Positions 33,171 to 41,672 of a DNA stretch of 64,000 nucleotides are shown piece by piece. This DNA is from JAFDCJ01 sp964527835 (lineage in GTDB: Bacteria > Desulfobacterota > Desulfobacteria > Desulfobacterales > JAFDCJ01), in NCBI GenBank assembly GCA_964527835.1, contig CAZGNV010000008.1, positions 31,376-95,375 on the forward strand, written 5' to 3'. The notes beneath the pieces were generated by a model. It made no database searches. It saw nothing but the letters and a program-made list of their open reading frames with translations, and had not been told where the DNA came from. The translations under genes were made by a program, and so were the position numbers. Every line of letters begins with the position of its first letter. Position 1 is the first letter of the stretch.

Positions 33171-35870
33171 ATGATTGTTCGCTTCGGGCTGGAGCTGGAC
33201 CGCCTGGTTCCGGCAACTGCGCAAACAAAACTCGGCTATGTGACAGCCGGCCCCGGCACTTTTTTGTCCATCCTGGAAACCCAGCTGGGCCTGCCGTCTT
33301 TCGCGGTGCCTCCGGCCACCCGACTGGTGCAGTACCGGGCCTGCCTGAAACAATTCGATTCGCCCCGGCGCTTTTACCATCAATCTTTGCTGGTGGATGA
33401 TTTGAGTGTGGCGCGCGCGCTTTTGAACTGGCGCGACACGTGGCACTTGGCCGGCTGGGATGGCGGCTTTTCCAGGCAAGCCGGCCGCCGCCTCAAGGAC
33501 ATGGCCGCGGTGGAAACCCTGGCCGCCAAAAAGGTGGCCCCGTCGTTCGGCCAGCGCCTGCAGGCCGTAGTTGCAGCGCTGCAAACGCGCCACACCCAGA
33601 TCGAAAAAATCGAACTGGTTGACGCGCCGGTGGATTTTCCGGCGCTGTGGCAGGAGGTTCTTTCCCACTTCAAACTCAAAGCGCTGAACGTTGACGGGCG
33701 CCGACCGGATGCTGCAAAAGGCAGTGATCTTGCAAAACTGCAAAAAGCGCTGGTCGATCTAAACCGCAAAGACGGCGGGAAACCGGGGAAAGCCAAACTG
33801 GCGGGAGATGGCAGCGTGGTTGTGCTGACCGCCCGCTCAAAGGAGGTTTCCGCCAGGATCCTGGCCGAGCACATCAGGGCCCTCGGCGCAAAATCCAGCT
33901 GCGCTTTGATCACCGGCCAGGAGGGAGTTGTTTTTGACGAGGCGCTGGAATGTGTGGATGCATCGCGCTGCGGGTTTGAGCAAGCTTCAACCTGGCGCCC
34001 GGTGCTGCAGGTGCTGCCCCTGGCAATGGGTCTGCTGTGGGAGCCGGCGGATCCGCATTTGCTGCTCCAGTTTCTCAGCCACCCCGTGGCCCCCCTGCCA
34101 AAAAGGTTTCGCACGCAGCTGGCGGCCGCGGTGATCGAATCGCCGGGCATCGGCGGCCCCGCCTGGCGGCAGGCCTTGCAGCACATCATGGAGGATGAGG
34201 GCCGGGAGAAAAAATCCGGAAAAAAACGACTGCAACCGATACGGGAGCAAATTGACTTCTGGGTTGCCGGGCCGCGCTTTGATCCGGACAAGGGCGCGCC
34301 CGTGCCCGTGCTTGTTGAGCGCTGCGAAAGGCTCGCCCAGTGGCTGGAAAAAATGCGCCGGGTCAATGCGGGATCCTCCGGCCAGGCATTGTACGCCGGC
34401 GCGCTGGGGCAAACCCGGGATCTTTGCCGGGCGCTCGAGCACCTGGCAGCCCAGGGATTGGAAACGGTTCATCAAAACCAACTGAACCGGCTGCTCGACG
34501 AGGTCAGCGGAGCGGGGACGGCGCTGCCGGACCGCGATGGCCAATGCGGCCATGTGCCGGCCACCGACAGCCCGGCGGCGTTTGTCGGGGCGTTCGATGA
34601 AATTGTCTGGTGGGATTTTGCCATGCCGGCGCTGCCGGAGCCTTACCCGTGGACACGATCTGAAAGAGCGCAGCTTGCGGACAACGGCGTTTTGCTCCAA
34701 TCGCTGGACGACCGGCTCCAGCACGAGGCCCGAACTTGGCTGCGGCCGGTGCTGGCGGCCAAAAAGAGGATCATCTTCGTCATGCACTATGGCGACGAGG
34801 AACATCATCCCCTGTGGGACCAGGTGATGACCTGCGCCCGGGGCTGGGTCGAGGCGGATGCCGAAACGCTGGTGCAGACCGGCGGAAAAATTCCGCAGCT
34901 GGCGGTAAAGTGCGCCGCTGCGGGCCACCGCCCCCTGCCGGGCTTCAGGCGGTGGTGGAAAATAAACAACGCCGGACTGCTCGGCAAACGCGCCTGGGAG
35001 TCGTATTCCAGCCTGGACATGTTTGTCAAACATCCCTACCAGTGGGTGCTCAAGTACAAGGCCCGGCTGGAAGAAGGCGCCCTGGCCGCCCTGCCCGCCG
35101 GCAATCTGCTGAAAGGCAAGCTGGCGCACCGGCTGGTTGAAATCTTTTTTTCGGAAAATGACGGCTGGGAAAAACTCGGTGAAAAACAGATCCGCCGCTG
35201 GCTGAAAACCCACATCCCCGTGTTGCTGGAGCAGGAAGGGGCCGTACTGCTGGGACCCGGACAGAGCATGGAACGCGAGGCATTTGCCCTCACAGCCGGC
35301 AATGCCCTGGTGGCCCTGGTGCAGTCCCTGAAGCAGGCCGGGGTCAAAAGCGTGGCCATTGAAAGCCGGGTGTCGGGAAGATTCGTCGGCGGCAAGCTGA
35401 GCGGATACATCGACATGCTGCTGGCAGATGCGCAGGGTCGTGAAATCGTGCTGGATCTCAAGTGGGGCGGTTACAAATATCGCATGGCGGATCTGAAAAA
35501 CAACGCCCAGCTGCAGCTGGCCGTGTATGCCCACCTGCGAAAACAGATGGCAAAATCGTCCGAATGGCCGCCCCAGGCTTTTTTTATCATTGAAGATGCC
35601 CAGCTGCTGGCCCAGGACGCCAGCGTCTTTCCGGCAGCGGTCCTGTACCCGGCTGACAGCGGCGAGAGCACCCAGGATCTCTGGCGCCGCTTTGAAGTCA
35701 CCTGGAGGTGGCGGCGCAAACAGCTGGACAAGGGGCTGATCGAGGTCCCCGTGGAAGGCACCGAGCCCGACGGAGATTCGCAACCCCCGGAAAACGGGCT
35801 GGCCTTTAAGGAGGATTTCAACCCCTTCAATGACTATCCCGTCCTGACGGGCTGGGGAGAAGATGCATGA
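33171..35870 (+). CDS. AddB-like PD-(D/E)XK nuclease subunit
   Basis: 899 residues from the ATG at 33171, directly behind AAGGAGC. The last 190 residues hold a RecB-family nuclease core with GYIDMLLAD near 743, IVLDLKW near 760 and QLQLAVYAH near 780. The preceding SYSSLDMFVKHPYQWVLKYK is the position of the AddB iron-sulfur site, but the cysteine is replaced by histidine and no four-cysteine set is visible. The N-terminal part is a degenerate helicase-like region without a Walker A. It overlaps addA by four bases (ATGA). Together they should form a double-strand-break end-resection complex. Confidence 0.8.
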   Translation: MIVRFGLELDRLVPATAQTKLGYVTAGPGTFLSILETQLGLPSFAVPPATRLVQYRACLKQFDSPRRFYHQSLLVDDLSVARALLNWRDTWHLAGWDGGFSRQAGRRLKDMAAVETLAAKKVAPSFGQRLQAVVAALQTRHTQIEKIELVDAPVDFPALWQEVLSHFKLKALNVDGRRPDAAKGSDLAKLQKALVDLNRKDGGKPGKAKLAGDGSVVVLTARSKEVSARILAEHIRALGAKSSCALITGQEGVVFDEALECVDASRCGFEQASTWRPVLQVLPLAMGLLWEPADPHLLLQFLSHPVAPLPKRFRTQLAAAVIESPGIGGPAWRQALQHIMEDEGREKKSGKKRLQPIREQIDFWVAGPRFDPDKGAPVPVLVERCERLAQWLEKMRRVNAGSSGQALYAGALGQTRDLCRALEHLAAQGLETVHQNQLNRLLDEVSGAGTALPDRDGQCGHVPATDSPAAFVGAFDEIVWWDFAMPALPEPYPWTRSERAQLADNGVLLQSLDDRLQHEARTWLRPVLAAKKRIIFVMHYGDEEHHPLWDQVMTCARGWVEADAETLVQTGGKIPQLAVKCAAAGHRPLPGFRRWWKINNAGLLGKRAWESYSSLDMFVKHPYQWVLKYKARLEEGALAALPAGNLLKGKLAHRLVEIFFSENDGWEKLGEKQIRRWLKTHIPVLLEQEGAVLLGPGQSMEREAFALTAGNALVALVQSLKQAGVKSVAIESRVSGRFVGGKLSGYIDMLLADAQGREIVLDLKWGGYKYRMADLKNNAQLQLAVYAHLRKQMAKSSEWPPQAFFIIEDAQLLAQDASVFPAAVLYPADSGESTQDLWRRFEVTWRWRRKQLDKGLIEVPVEGTEPDGDSQPPENGLAFKEDFNPFNDYPVLTGWGEDA

Positions 35871-38800
35871 GCACAAACATCCGTTTTATCAGCGCCGGCG
35901 CCGGCAGCGGCAAAACCTACCGGTTGACCACCGAGCTGGCAGATGCGCTGAGTCAACAGCGCGCACAACCGGACGGGGTGATCGGCACCACCTTTACCAA
36001 CCGGGCCGCCAACGAGCTGCGCGAGCGGGTCCGGCAGCGGCTGATTGAAGCCGGTAAAATCCGGCTGGCCAACAAAATGGGACAGGCCCTGCTGGGCACC
36101 GTCAACAGTGTCTGCGGCCGGCTGCTGGAGCGGTTTGCCTTTGAGGCCGGCCTGTCGCCGAAGCTCGAAGTGCTCCCCGAAGGCGATGATCAGCTGCTGT
36201 TCAACCAGGCGGTTGATGCGTGCATTGCCATTGAGGACGTGCAGCTGATGAACGCTTTGAGCGATCGGATGGGATTTGAGGACTGGCGAACAGTGGTCAA
36301 AGACATCGTCAACAAGGCCCGCGCCAACAACATGCCGAGCGGCGAATTGCTCAGGTTCGGCCCGCGCAACGCCGACGAACTGCTGGACTTCTTCCCCCAA
36401 CCGACCCGCCGCAATCTGTGGGCCGGGCTTTTGAATGCCGTTGAACGGGCCATCGAACAAATCACAGCCAACGATGACACCACTGTCGGCACCGGCAGCT
36501 ATGTCGAGCTGCTGATCCGGATGAAGCCCCAAATCGAAAAAAAACGCCTGCCCTGGAGCCAGTGGGCCAAACTCGCCAAGGCTCGGCCGACCAGAAGAAG
36601 CATATCCCTGGCAGAAGCCGTGGCGGACATGGCGGGTCAGTATGACCACCATCCCGAACTGCAGCGGGACATCCGCCGATTCTGTGAGCATGTTTTCAGG
36701 CTGGCGGCGCTGTGCCTGGATCAGTATCAGAGCCTGAAGAAAAAGCGCGGGCTGATTGACTTCATTGACCAGGAGCAGCTCATGCTCAATGCCCTGCACC
36801 GGCCGGATATCTTTAAAACCCTGTCCGGCGAGCTGGATCTGCTGCTGGTCGACGAGTTCCAGGATACCAGCCCGATTCAGCTGGCGCTGTTTATGAAGCT
36901 GGCCGAGGCGGCCCGCGAGGCGGTTTTCGTGGGCGACGTCAAGCAGGCCATTTACGGCTTCAGGGGCAGCGACCCGGAGCTCATGCAGGCCGTGCTGGGT
37001 GAAGTCCGGACCCGGGGAGGTGTCACCGCGGTGCTCGAAAAATCCTGGCGCTCCCGCCCGGCGCTGATCGCATACACCAATAACCTGTTCGGGCCCGCAT
37101 TTGCCGGCAGCATGCCCCAGGAGCAGGTCCTGCTGACTGCCGAGCGCAAGGAGGTGAGCGATGAACCGGCTGTTGCTCACTGGACTCTGGCGGGGTCCAA
37201 CGCCAGCCTCAGGGCTGCCAGCCTGGCAACCGGCATCAACTCCCTGGTGCGCTCCGGATACCGGGTGGTGGACAAAAAAACCGGCGGCCCGCGCCCGGTC
37301 CGGTTTGAGGACATCGCCGTTCTGGCAAGGACCAACGATCATGTCGGGGATGTGGCTGAAGCCCTGGCGGCAGCCGGAATTCCGGTGCAAATGGCGCGCA
37401 GCGGCCTTCTCGGCACACCGGAGGCCTGCCTGGCCCTGGCCTGTCTGCGCCGCCTGGCGGATGCCAGGGACACCCTGGCCAGTGCTGAAATCATCGCCCT
37501 GGGTGATTGCACCGCGCCGGAATCCTGGCTGGAAAACCGCCTGGAATACCTGGCGTCCGGGCGGCCGGAGCATCGGTGGGGAGAAGATGAGGCGTTTGAA
37601 CACCCGCTGCTGCAGGTCATTGCCCGGGGCCGCAGCCGTCTGGAGCACCTGACACCGTCAGAGGCCGTCGCCTACACGATCAATATCGCGGATTTGAGAC
37701 GCATCGTGACGTCCTGGGGGCCCAACCAGTGGCGGGTCCGGCAGCGGCTGCAGAATCTCGATGCGCTGGCGGCTTTCGGCCGGGAATATGAGGCCCACTG
37801 TCAAACCCAGCGCCAGGCGGCCACCATTGGCGGGCTGATGGTCTGGCTGGGCGAGCTTGCCGCGGCAGATATGGATCTGCAGCCCGGAGATCCGAAAGCC
37901 GATGCCGTCCACGTGCTGACGCATCACGGCGCCAAGGGGCTCGAATGGCCGGTGGTTGTCGCCCTGGACCTGAACGCGGAGCTCAAGACGCGCCTGTGGG
38001 GCTCGCATGTCGTCGCTGAAAAACAAAAGGTGGACCTGCAAAATCCGCTGGCCGGTCGTTTTCTTCGCTTCTGGCCTTATCCTTTCGGATTGCAGAGAAA
38101 GGATATTCCCGTTGTCGATCGAATCGAGGCCTCCGACATCGGTCGGCAGTGCCGAACGGCCGCCGTCGAAGAGGCCCGGCGCCTGCTGTATGTCAGCCTG
38201 ACCCGGGCCCGTGATCTGCTGGTCATTGCCCTGGCCCCAAAAAAGACCAGCGGTCCCTGGATGGGAACCCTGAATGCGGATTGGATGCTGCCCGCCACAG
38301 ACGAACTGGTGCTGCCCGATAAAACCCGGATCCCGACTGACTGCCGGCAATGGGACGCATCGGCGGAGGACAGCAGAGCGCAGGGCGAGGACTACCAGCC
38401 GTTCTGGCTCCGCCCCCGGGTGGAGGCCGTCGACAAGCTTCCGGCGGTTCTGAATCCTTCTTCCATGGAGGAGGCTGCGGGAGCGGCAATTGCCGGATCG
38501 CAGGATGTGGGCATGCGCCTTGAGATCAAAGGCGCTCCGGCAATGAACCCGGCCGGCCAGGCGCTGCACCGGATAATTGCCGCCGAGATCGTCAATCCCG
38601 GTCACAAAGATGCGCTTGTGACGGCGCACGAGATTCTGGCAAGCCATGGGATTGCTGAAAATATAGACCCCAAAACGGCTGTCAGCTACGCACAGCATTT
38701 CATCGCGTATGTCAAAAAGATTTTCCGGCCGCAGCGGATCCTGGGCGAATATCCGGTCATACAGGTCCTGAAAAATGGTCAGCTGGTCAAGGGCTGGATC

Positions 38801-39010
38801 GACATGCTGCTGGAAACCGAAGACGGCTGGGTGATCATTGATCACAAATTAAGTGCCCGGCCTGAGGACAAACTGCAGGCAGAAGCCCTCACATACTCGG
38901 GGCAGCTCCATGCTTACAAGGAGGCCGTTGAAGCGGCCACATCAAAAAAGGTCGTATCCTGCCAGGTTCATTTTCCGCCGGCAGGGATCCTCTGGGAAAT
39001 AAAAGTGTAA
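35867..39010 (+). CDS. AddA-like UvrD-family helicase-nuclease
   Basis: 1047 residues. Helicase motifs in order are SAGAGSGKTYRL (Walker A, 11-17), TTFTNRAANELRERV (Ia), LLLVDEFQDTSPIQ (II, near 328) and GDVKQAIYGFRGSDP (III). They continue with LEKSWRSRPALIAYTN (IV), VLTHHGAKGLEWPVV (V) and LLYVSLTRARDLLVIA (VI). The C-terminal RecB-like nuclease shows KGWIDMLLETEDGWVIIDHKL and QLHAYKEA. It is the catalytic partner of the AddB-like protein and translationally coupled to it. It is somewhat shorter than Bacillus AddA (about 1230). It would resect broken DNA ends for RecA loading. Confidence 0.9.
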   Translation: MSTNIRFISAGAGSGKTYRLTTELADALSQQRAQPDGVIGTTFTNRAANELRERVRQRLIEAGKIRLANKMGQALLGTVNSVCGRLLERFAFEAGLSPKLEVLPEGDDQLLFNQAVDACIAIEDVQLMNALSDRMGFEDWRTVVKDIVNKARANNMPSGELLRFGPRNADELLDFFPQPTRRNLWAGLLNAVERAIEQITANDDTTVGTGSYVELLIRMKPQIEKKRLPWSQWAKLAKARPTRRSISLAEAVADMAGQYDHHPELQRDIRRFCEHVFRLAALCLDQYQSLKKKRGLIDFIDQEQLMLNALHRPDIFKTLSGELDLLLVDEFQDTSPIQLALFMKLAEAAREAVFVGDVKQAIYGFRGSDPELMQAVLGEVRTRGGVTAVLEKSWRSRPALIAYTNNLFGPAFAGSMPQEQVLLTAERKEVSDEPAVAHWTLAGSNASLRAASLATGINSLVRSGYRVVDKKTGGPRPVRFEDIAVLARTNDHVGDVAEALAAAGIPVQMARSGLLGTPEACLALACLRRLADARDTLASAEIIALGDCTAPESWLENRLEYLASGRPEHRWGEDEAFEHPLLQVIARGRSRLEHLTPSEAVAYTINIADLRRIVTSWGPNQWRVRQRLQNLDALAAFGREYEAHCQTQRQAATIGGLMVWLGELAAADMDLQPGDPKADAVHVLTHHGAKGLEWPVVVALDLNAELKTRLWGSHVVAEKQKVDLQNPLAGRFLRFWPYPFGLQRKDIPVVDRIEASDIGRQCRTAAVEEARRLLYVSLTRARDLLVIALAPKKTSGPWMGTLNADWMLPATDELVLPDKTRIPTDCRQWDASAEDSRAQGEDYQPFWLRPRVEAVDKLPAVLNPSSMEEAAGAAIAGSQDVGMRLEIKGAPAMNPAGQALHRIIAAEIVNPGHKDALVTAHEILASHGIAENIDPKTAVSYAQHFIAYVKKIFRPQRILGEYPVIQVLKNGQLVKGWIDMLLETEDGWVIIDHKLSARPEDKLQAEALTYSGQLHAYKEAVEAATSKKVVSCQVHFPPAGILWEIKV

Positions 39011-39028
39011 TTCCGGCTGCCAGCCGGA
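39011..39028. terminator. Short GC hairpin between convergent addA and rpoN genes
   Basis: CCGGCTG-C-CAGCCGG at about 39013-39027 is a perfect seven-base stem with a minimal loop, lying in the 18-base gap between the convergent genes. There is no T-run on either side, so function as a bidirectional terminator is only plausible. Confidence 0.35.
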
Positions 39029-40419
39029 TTATGCCCGCATGGCTTTTGGAAGCGATCCTTTTTGGCGCCTGTGGCTCGAAGGCGGTATTTTCAAAATTTC
39101 TCGATACTTTGCCACCGTGCGCCGGGCGATGTCAATGTTCGCTGCTTTGAGAGTTGCTGCAATTTTGTTGTCGGACAGTGGGTTGCGGGGATCCTCCCCG
39201 GCGATGATGGTTTTAATTTTTTCCTGGACGCTGACGGATGCTACGGGCCGGCCGTGGAAGCGGCTGATGGAGCTGTTGAAAAAATACTTCAGGCTGAACA
39301 CCCCCCACGGCGTCTGGACATATTTGTTGGTGGTCATCCGACTAATGGTCGATTCGGCCATGTGGATCCGGTCCGCAACATCGCGCAGCACCATGGGTTT
39401 CAAATGCGCGGCACCTTTGCTGAAAAAATCCGGCTGCAGTTCCAGGATGCTTTCCATCACCCTGTAGAGGGTCTGCCTCGCTGGTGAATGCTCCGTATAA
39501 GCCACCGGGCCGCGCGCATCTTTTTGATGATGTAATCCATGGTTTCTTTGTCGCGTTGCCGCCGGTCCATCAAAAGTTTATGGTAAACCGGGCTGATGCA
39601 CAGCCAAGGGATGCCCCTGTCATTGAGCTCGATTACGAATTTATTTTCCACCTTGTGAACAATCACGTCCGGCTCGATGTAGCCGATTTCGTCAGCGGCA
39701 AATTGGCGCGCTGGTATGGGCTCGAGCCCCTGGATGATTTTTACCGCCGCCATGACTTCTTCTCCCGTTGCTCTCAGATCCCTGCAGATGGATTTATAGT
39801 CCCGGCCGGCGATATTTTCCAGGTGACCCCGGATAATGTCGCCGGGCAGGCGGTCCTGCAGGCCGAGCCTGTGAACCTGAATCAAAAGGCATTGCTTCAG
39901 ATCCGTTGCGCACACCCCGGGCGGATCAAATGATTGCATCAAAGACAGCACCTGCCTGACCATTTGCGGCTCGGCGTCGCTCATTGCACAGAGTTCTTCA
40001 ATTGATGCCTTCAGATAGCCTTGCGGGTCAAGGCTGGCGACAATCATGGCGCCGATTTGCCTTTCCCGGGCCGTCAGTGGGAATTCCACCAATTGACGAA
40101 GAAGATGCTCACTCAGAGACTTTGCCGCCGCAGTCCAGGCTTCAAAGCCTGCCATCTGCCTTGAGCCGGTGCCGGAATCTTTTTCCGCACCGGGCCGGTA
40201 AGGGTCTATATAGCTGTGCCAGTCGATGGCATCCGGGATGCCTTTATCGTTTTTGCCGCCTTCGATCGTTTCGAGAGCCGGGTTGACTTCAAGCTCCTGC
40301 TGGATTTCTTCTAGCAGCTCCGCCCGCGACAGCCGCAGCAGTCGGATGGCCTGCTGCAGCTGTGGCGTCATCACCAGTTTCTGGCTCAAAATCGGTTTTT
40401 GCTGCATCCCGAGCATCAT
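39029..40419 (-). pseudogene. rpoN: RNA polymerase sigma-54 factor with a one-base frameshift
   Basis: Two overlapping frames together encode a full sigma-54 of about 460 residues. The first part (start 40419) has the region I glutamine-rich opening MQQKPILSQKLVMTPQLQQA and the core-binding domain. It reads AARWLIRSIHQR and then leaves frame. The second frame resumes with QTLYRVMESILELQPDFFSKG and ends with the intact RpoN box ARRTVAKYREILKIP. One missing base near 39476-39480 explains the break. The locus lacks the usual lptB, hpf and ptsN neighbours, so it may be an extra rpoN copy. It follows the ARPP-1 gene by 36 bases and probably shares its promoter. Confidence 0.85.
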
Positions 40420-40455
40420 GGTTTTTCATCTCCCCCGGAAGGATGTCCGCGGATT

Positions 40456-41417
40456 TTAGCTCCGCAATCCAGCCCGCCGTGATGCGCGCATCATGCGGGC
40501 CAACGGTTTTTCATTATTGACGGCCGTCCGTGCAAAGGCCGACAGGTGCAGGATTTGATCCTCGTGCACCAGGGCCGCGCCGGTGGTTGTTTCGGATTCC
40601 AAGCGCAGGTCCGTGCCGAGGCCCACCGCAGGGTGGGGCTCCACCCGGCAGGCAGTCGGGGACTGTAAAAAATTCATCACGCTGCTTTTGTCGATTGCAC
40701 CGCCTTTGTCCGGCATATCCGGATCGATGGCATCCAGGGCATAACTTTCTACCAGTTTTTGAAAAACTTTTTTAAAGGTGTCCGGTTTTCCGAAACAGTC
40801 CATTCCCACCACCTGCCCGTTGATCACGAAGACGGCCCCGATCTGGGATTCGCCGGGACTGAAGTGCCCGACATAGTCTCTGATGGACAAGGCATTCTGG
40901 CTGAAGATTTCAGACATGGCGCTGGTGGGGGAGCGCACATCCAGACGGCCCCCTGGTCCGAATGGTATTTTCCGGACACCTTGAGCGAGTGGTGCACCTG
41001 GATTGATTTGTCGGCGCGCATGCCGGGCGACATGACCCGCCTCTGGCTGAAGAATTTTTTGCTCTGCCAGGACCAGCGGCCCTGCTCGACACAGCTGACC
41101 GGGATGACGAGCGTATCCCTGCCGGCGATTAAGATGGTGGTGTTGACGATCCGGTTCTGCCGGGCACCCACGAGCTCTTCCCCGTCCAGGATCAGGATCA
41201 TGGTGTCGGCCCGGTTGGTGACTTTCAACTCCGGAACCGAGCCCTGTTCATCCAGTTCGAGCACATCGATGACGTCCTGATCAAGGGCTTCATCCAGGGT
41301 CAGGTAGTCCAGCTCCAGCACCCGGCCTGACACCAGCGGAAACACGGTCAGGTTTTTGTGGGCCTGCGGCCGGGCGACGGCGATGCCTTCAATGTATTCG
41401 GCGATGAGATGCTGCAT
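40456..41417 (-). pseudogene. ARPP-1-domain protein with a one-base frameshift
   Basis: The frame starting at 41417 (GGGAGG ribosome site) encodes the ARPP-1/DUF6569-type core. Its motifs are MILILDGEELVGARQNRIVN, TLVIPVSCVEQGRWSWQSKKF and DQGAVW. Immediately after that tryptophan the homology continues in the next frame as VRSPTSAMSEIFSQNALSIRDYV and on to 40456. One missing base near 40941-40946 accounts for the shift; joined, the protein is about 320 residues. The domain's function is not established. It heads an operon with rpoN and is preceded by a WYL-type promoter. Family naming is from memory. Confidence 0.72.
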
Positions 41418-41446
41418 GATTTTCCTCCCTTTTGAAGTTTAAACTC

Positions 41447-41479
41447 ATTATAACCGGGAGGATTGACAGATGCGGTCAA
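41447..41479 (-). promoter_or_regulatory. WYL-regulon-type promoter of the ARPP-1/rpoN operon (site A)
   Basis: On the minus strand TTGACCGCATCTGTCAA (41479-41463) is followed by ten bases and then TATAAT (41452-41447). The 17-mer has inverted arms TTGAC and GTCAA. At the normal 17-base spacing there is no recognisable -35 hexamer, because the operator occupies that position. The ARPP-1 start is 30 bases downstream of the -10. Confidence 0.75.
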
Positions 41480-41672
41480 ACAAAAACCGCTTCATGCGGC
41501 GGGCGATTTCAGACTATTTTAATGCCGGCAGCTTTAAATGGATGGTATTGACATCTATTTTCAGGATCTGTACTTTCACGCTATCATAAGAAACTGCCTT
41601 GAGTATTTGACTGCATCAGCGCCGCGGGTTCAAGCGATGTTGCTTGAATACATTTATAAGGGGTAGAGAGAG

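Noticed and set aside
33987..37648. Long minus-strand open frames opposite addB and addA
   Set aside because: Shadows of the two helicase/nuclease genes; translations lack domain motifs, while the plus-strand frames have complete ones.
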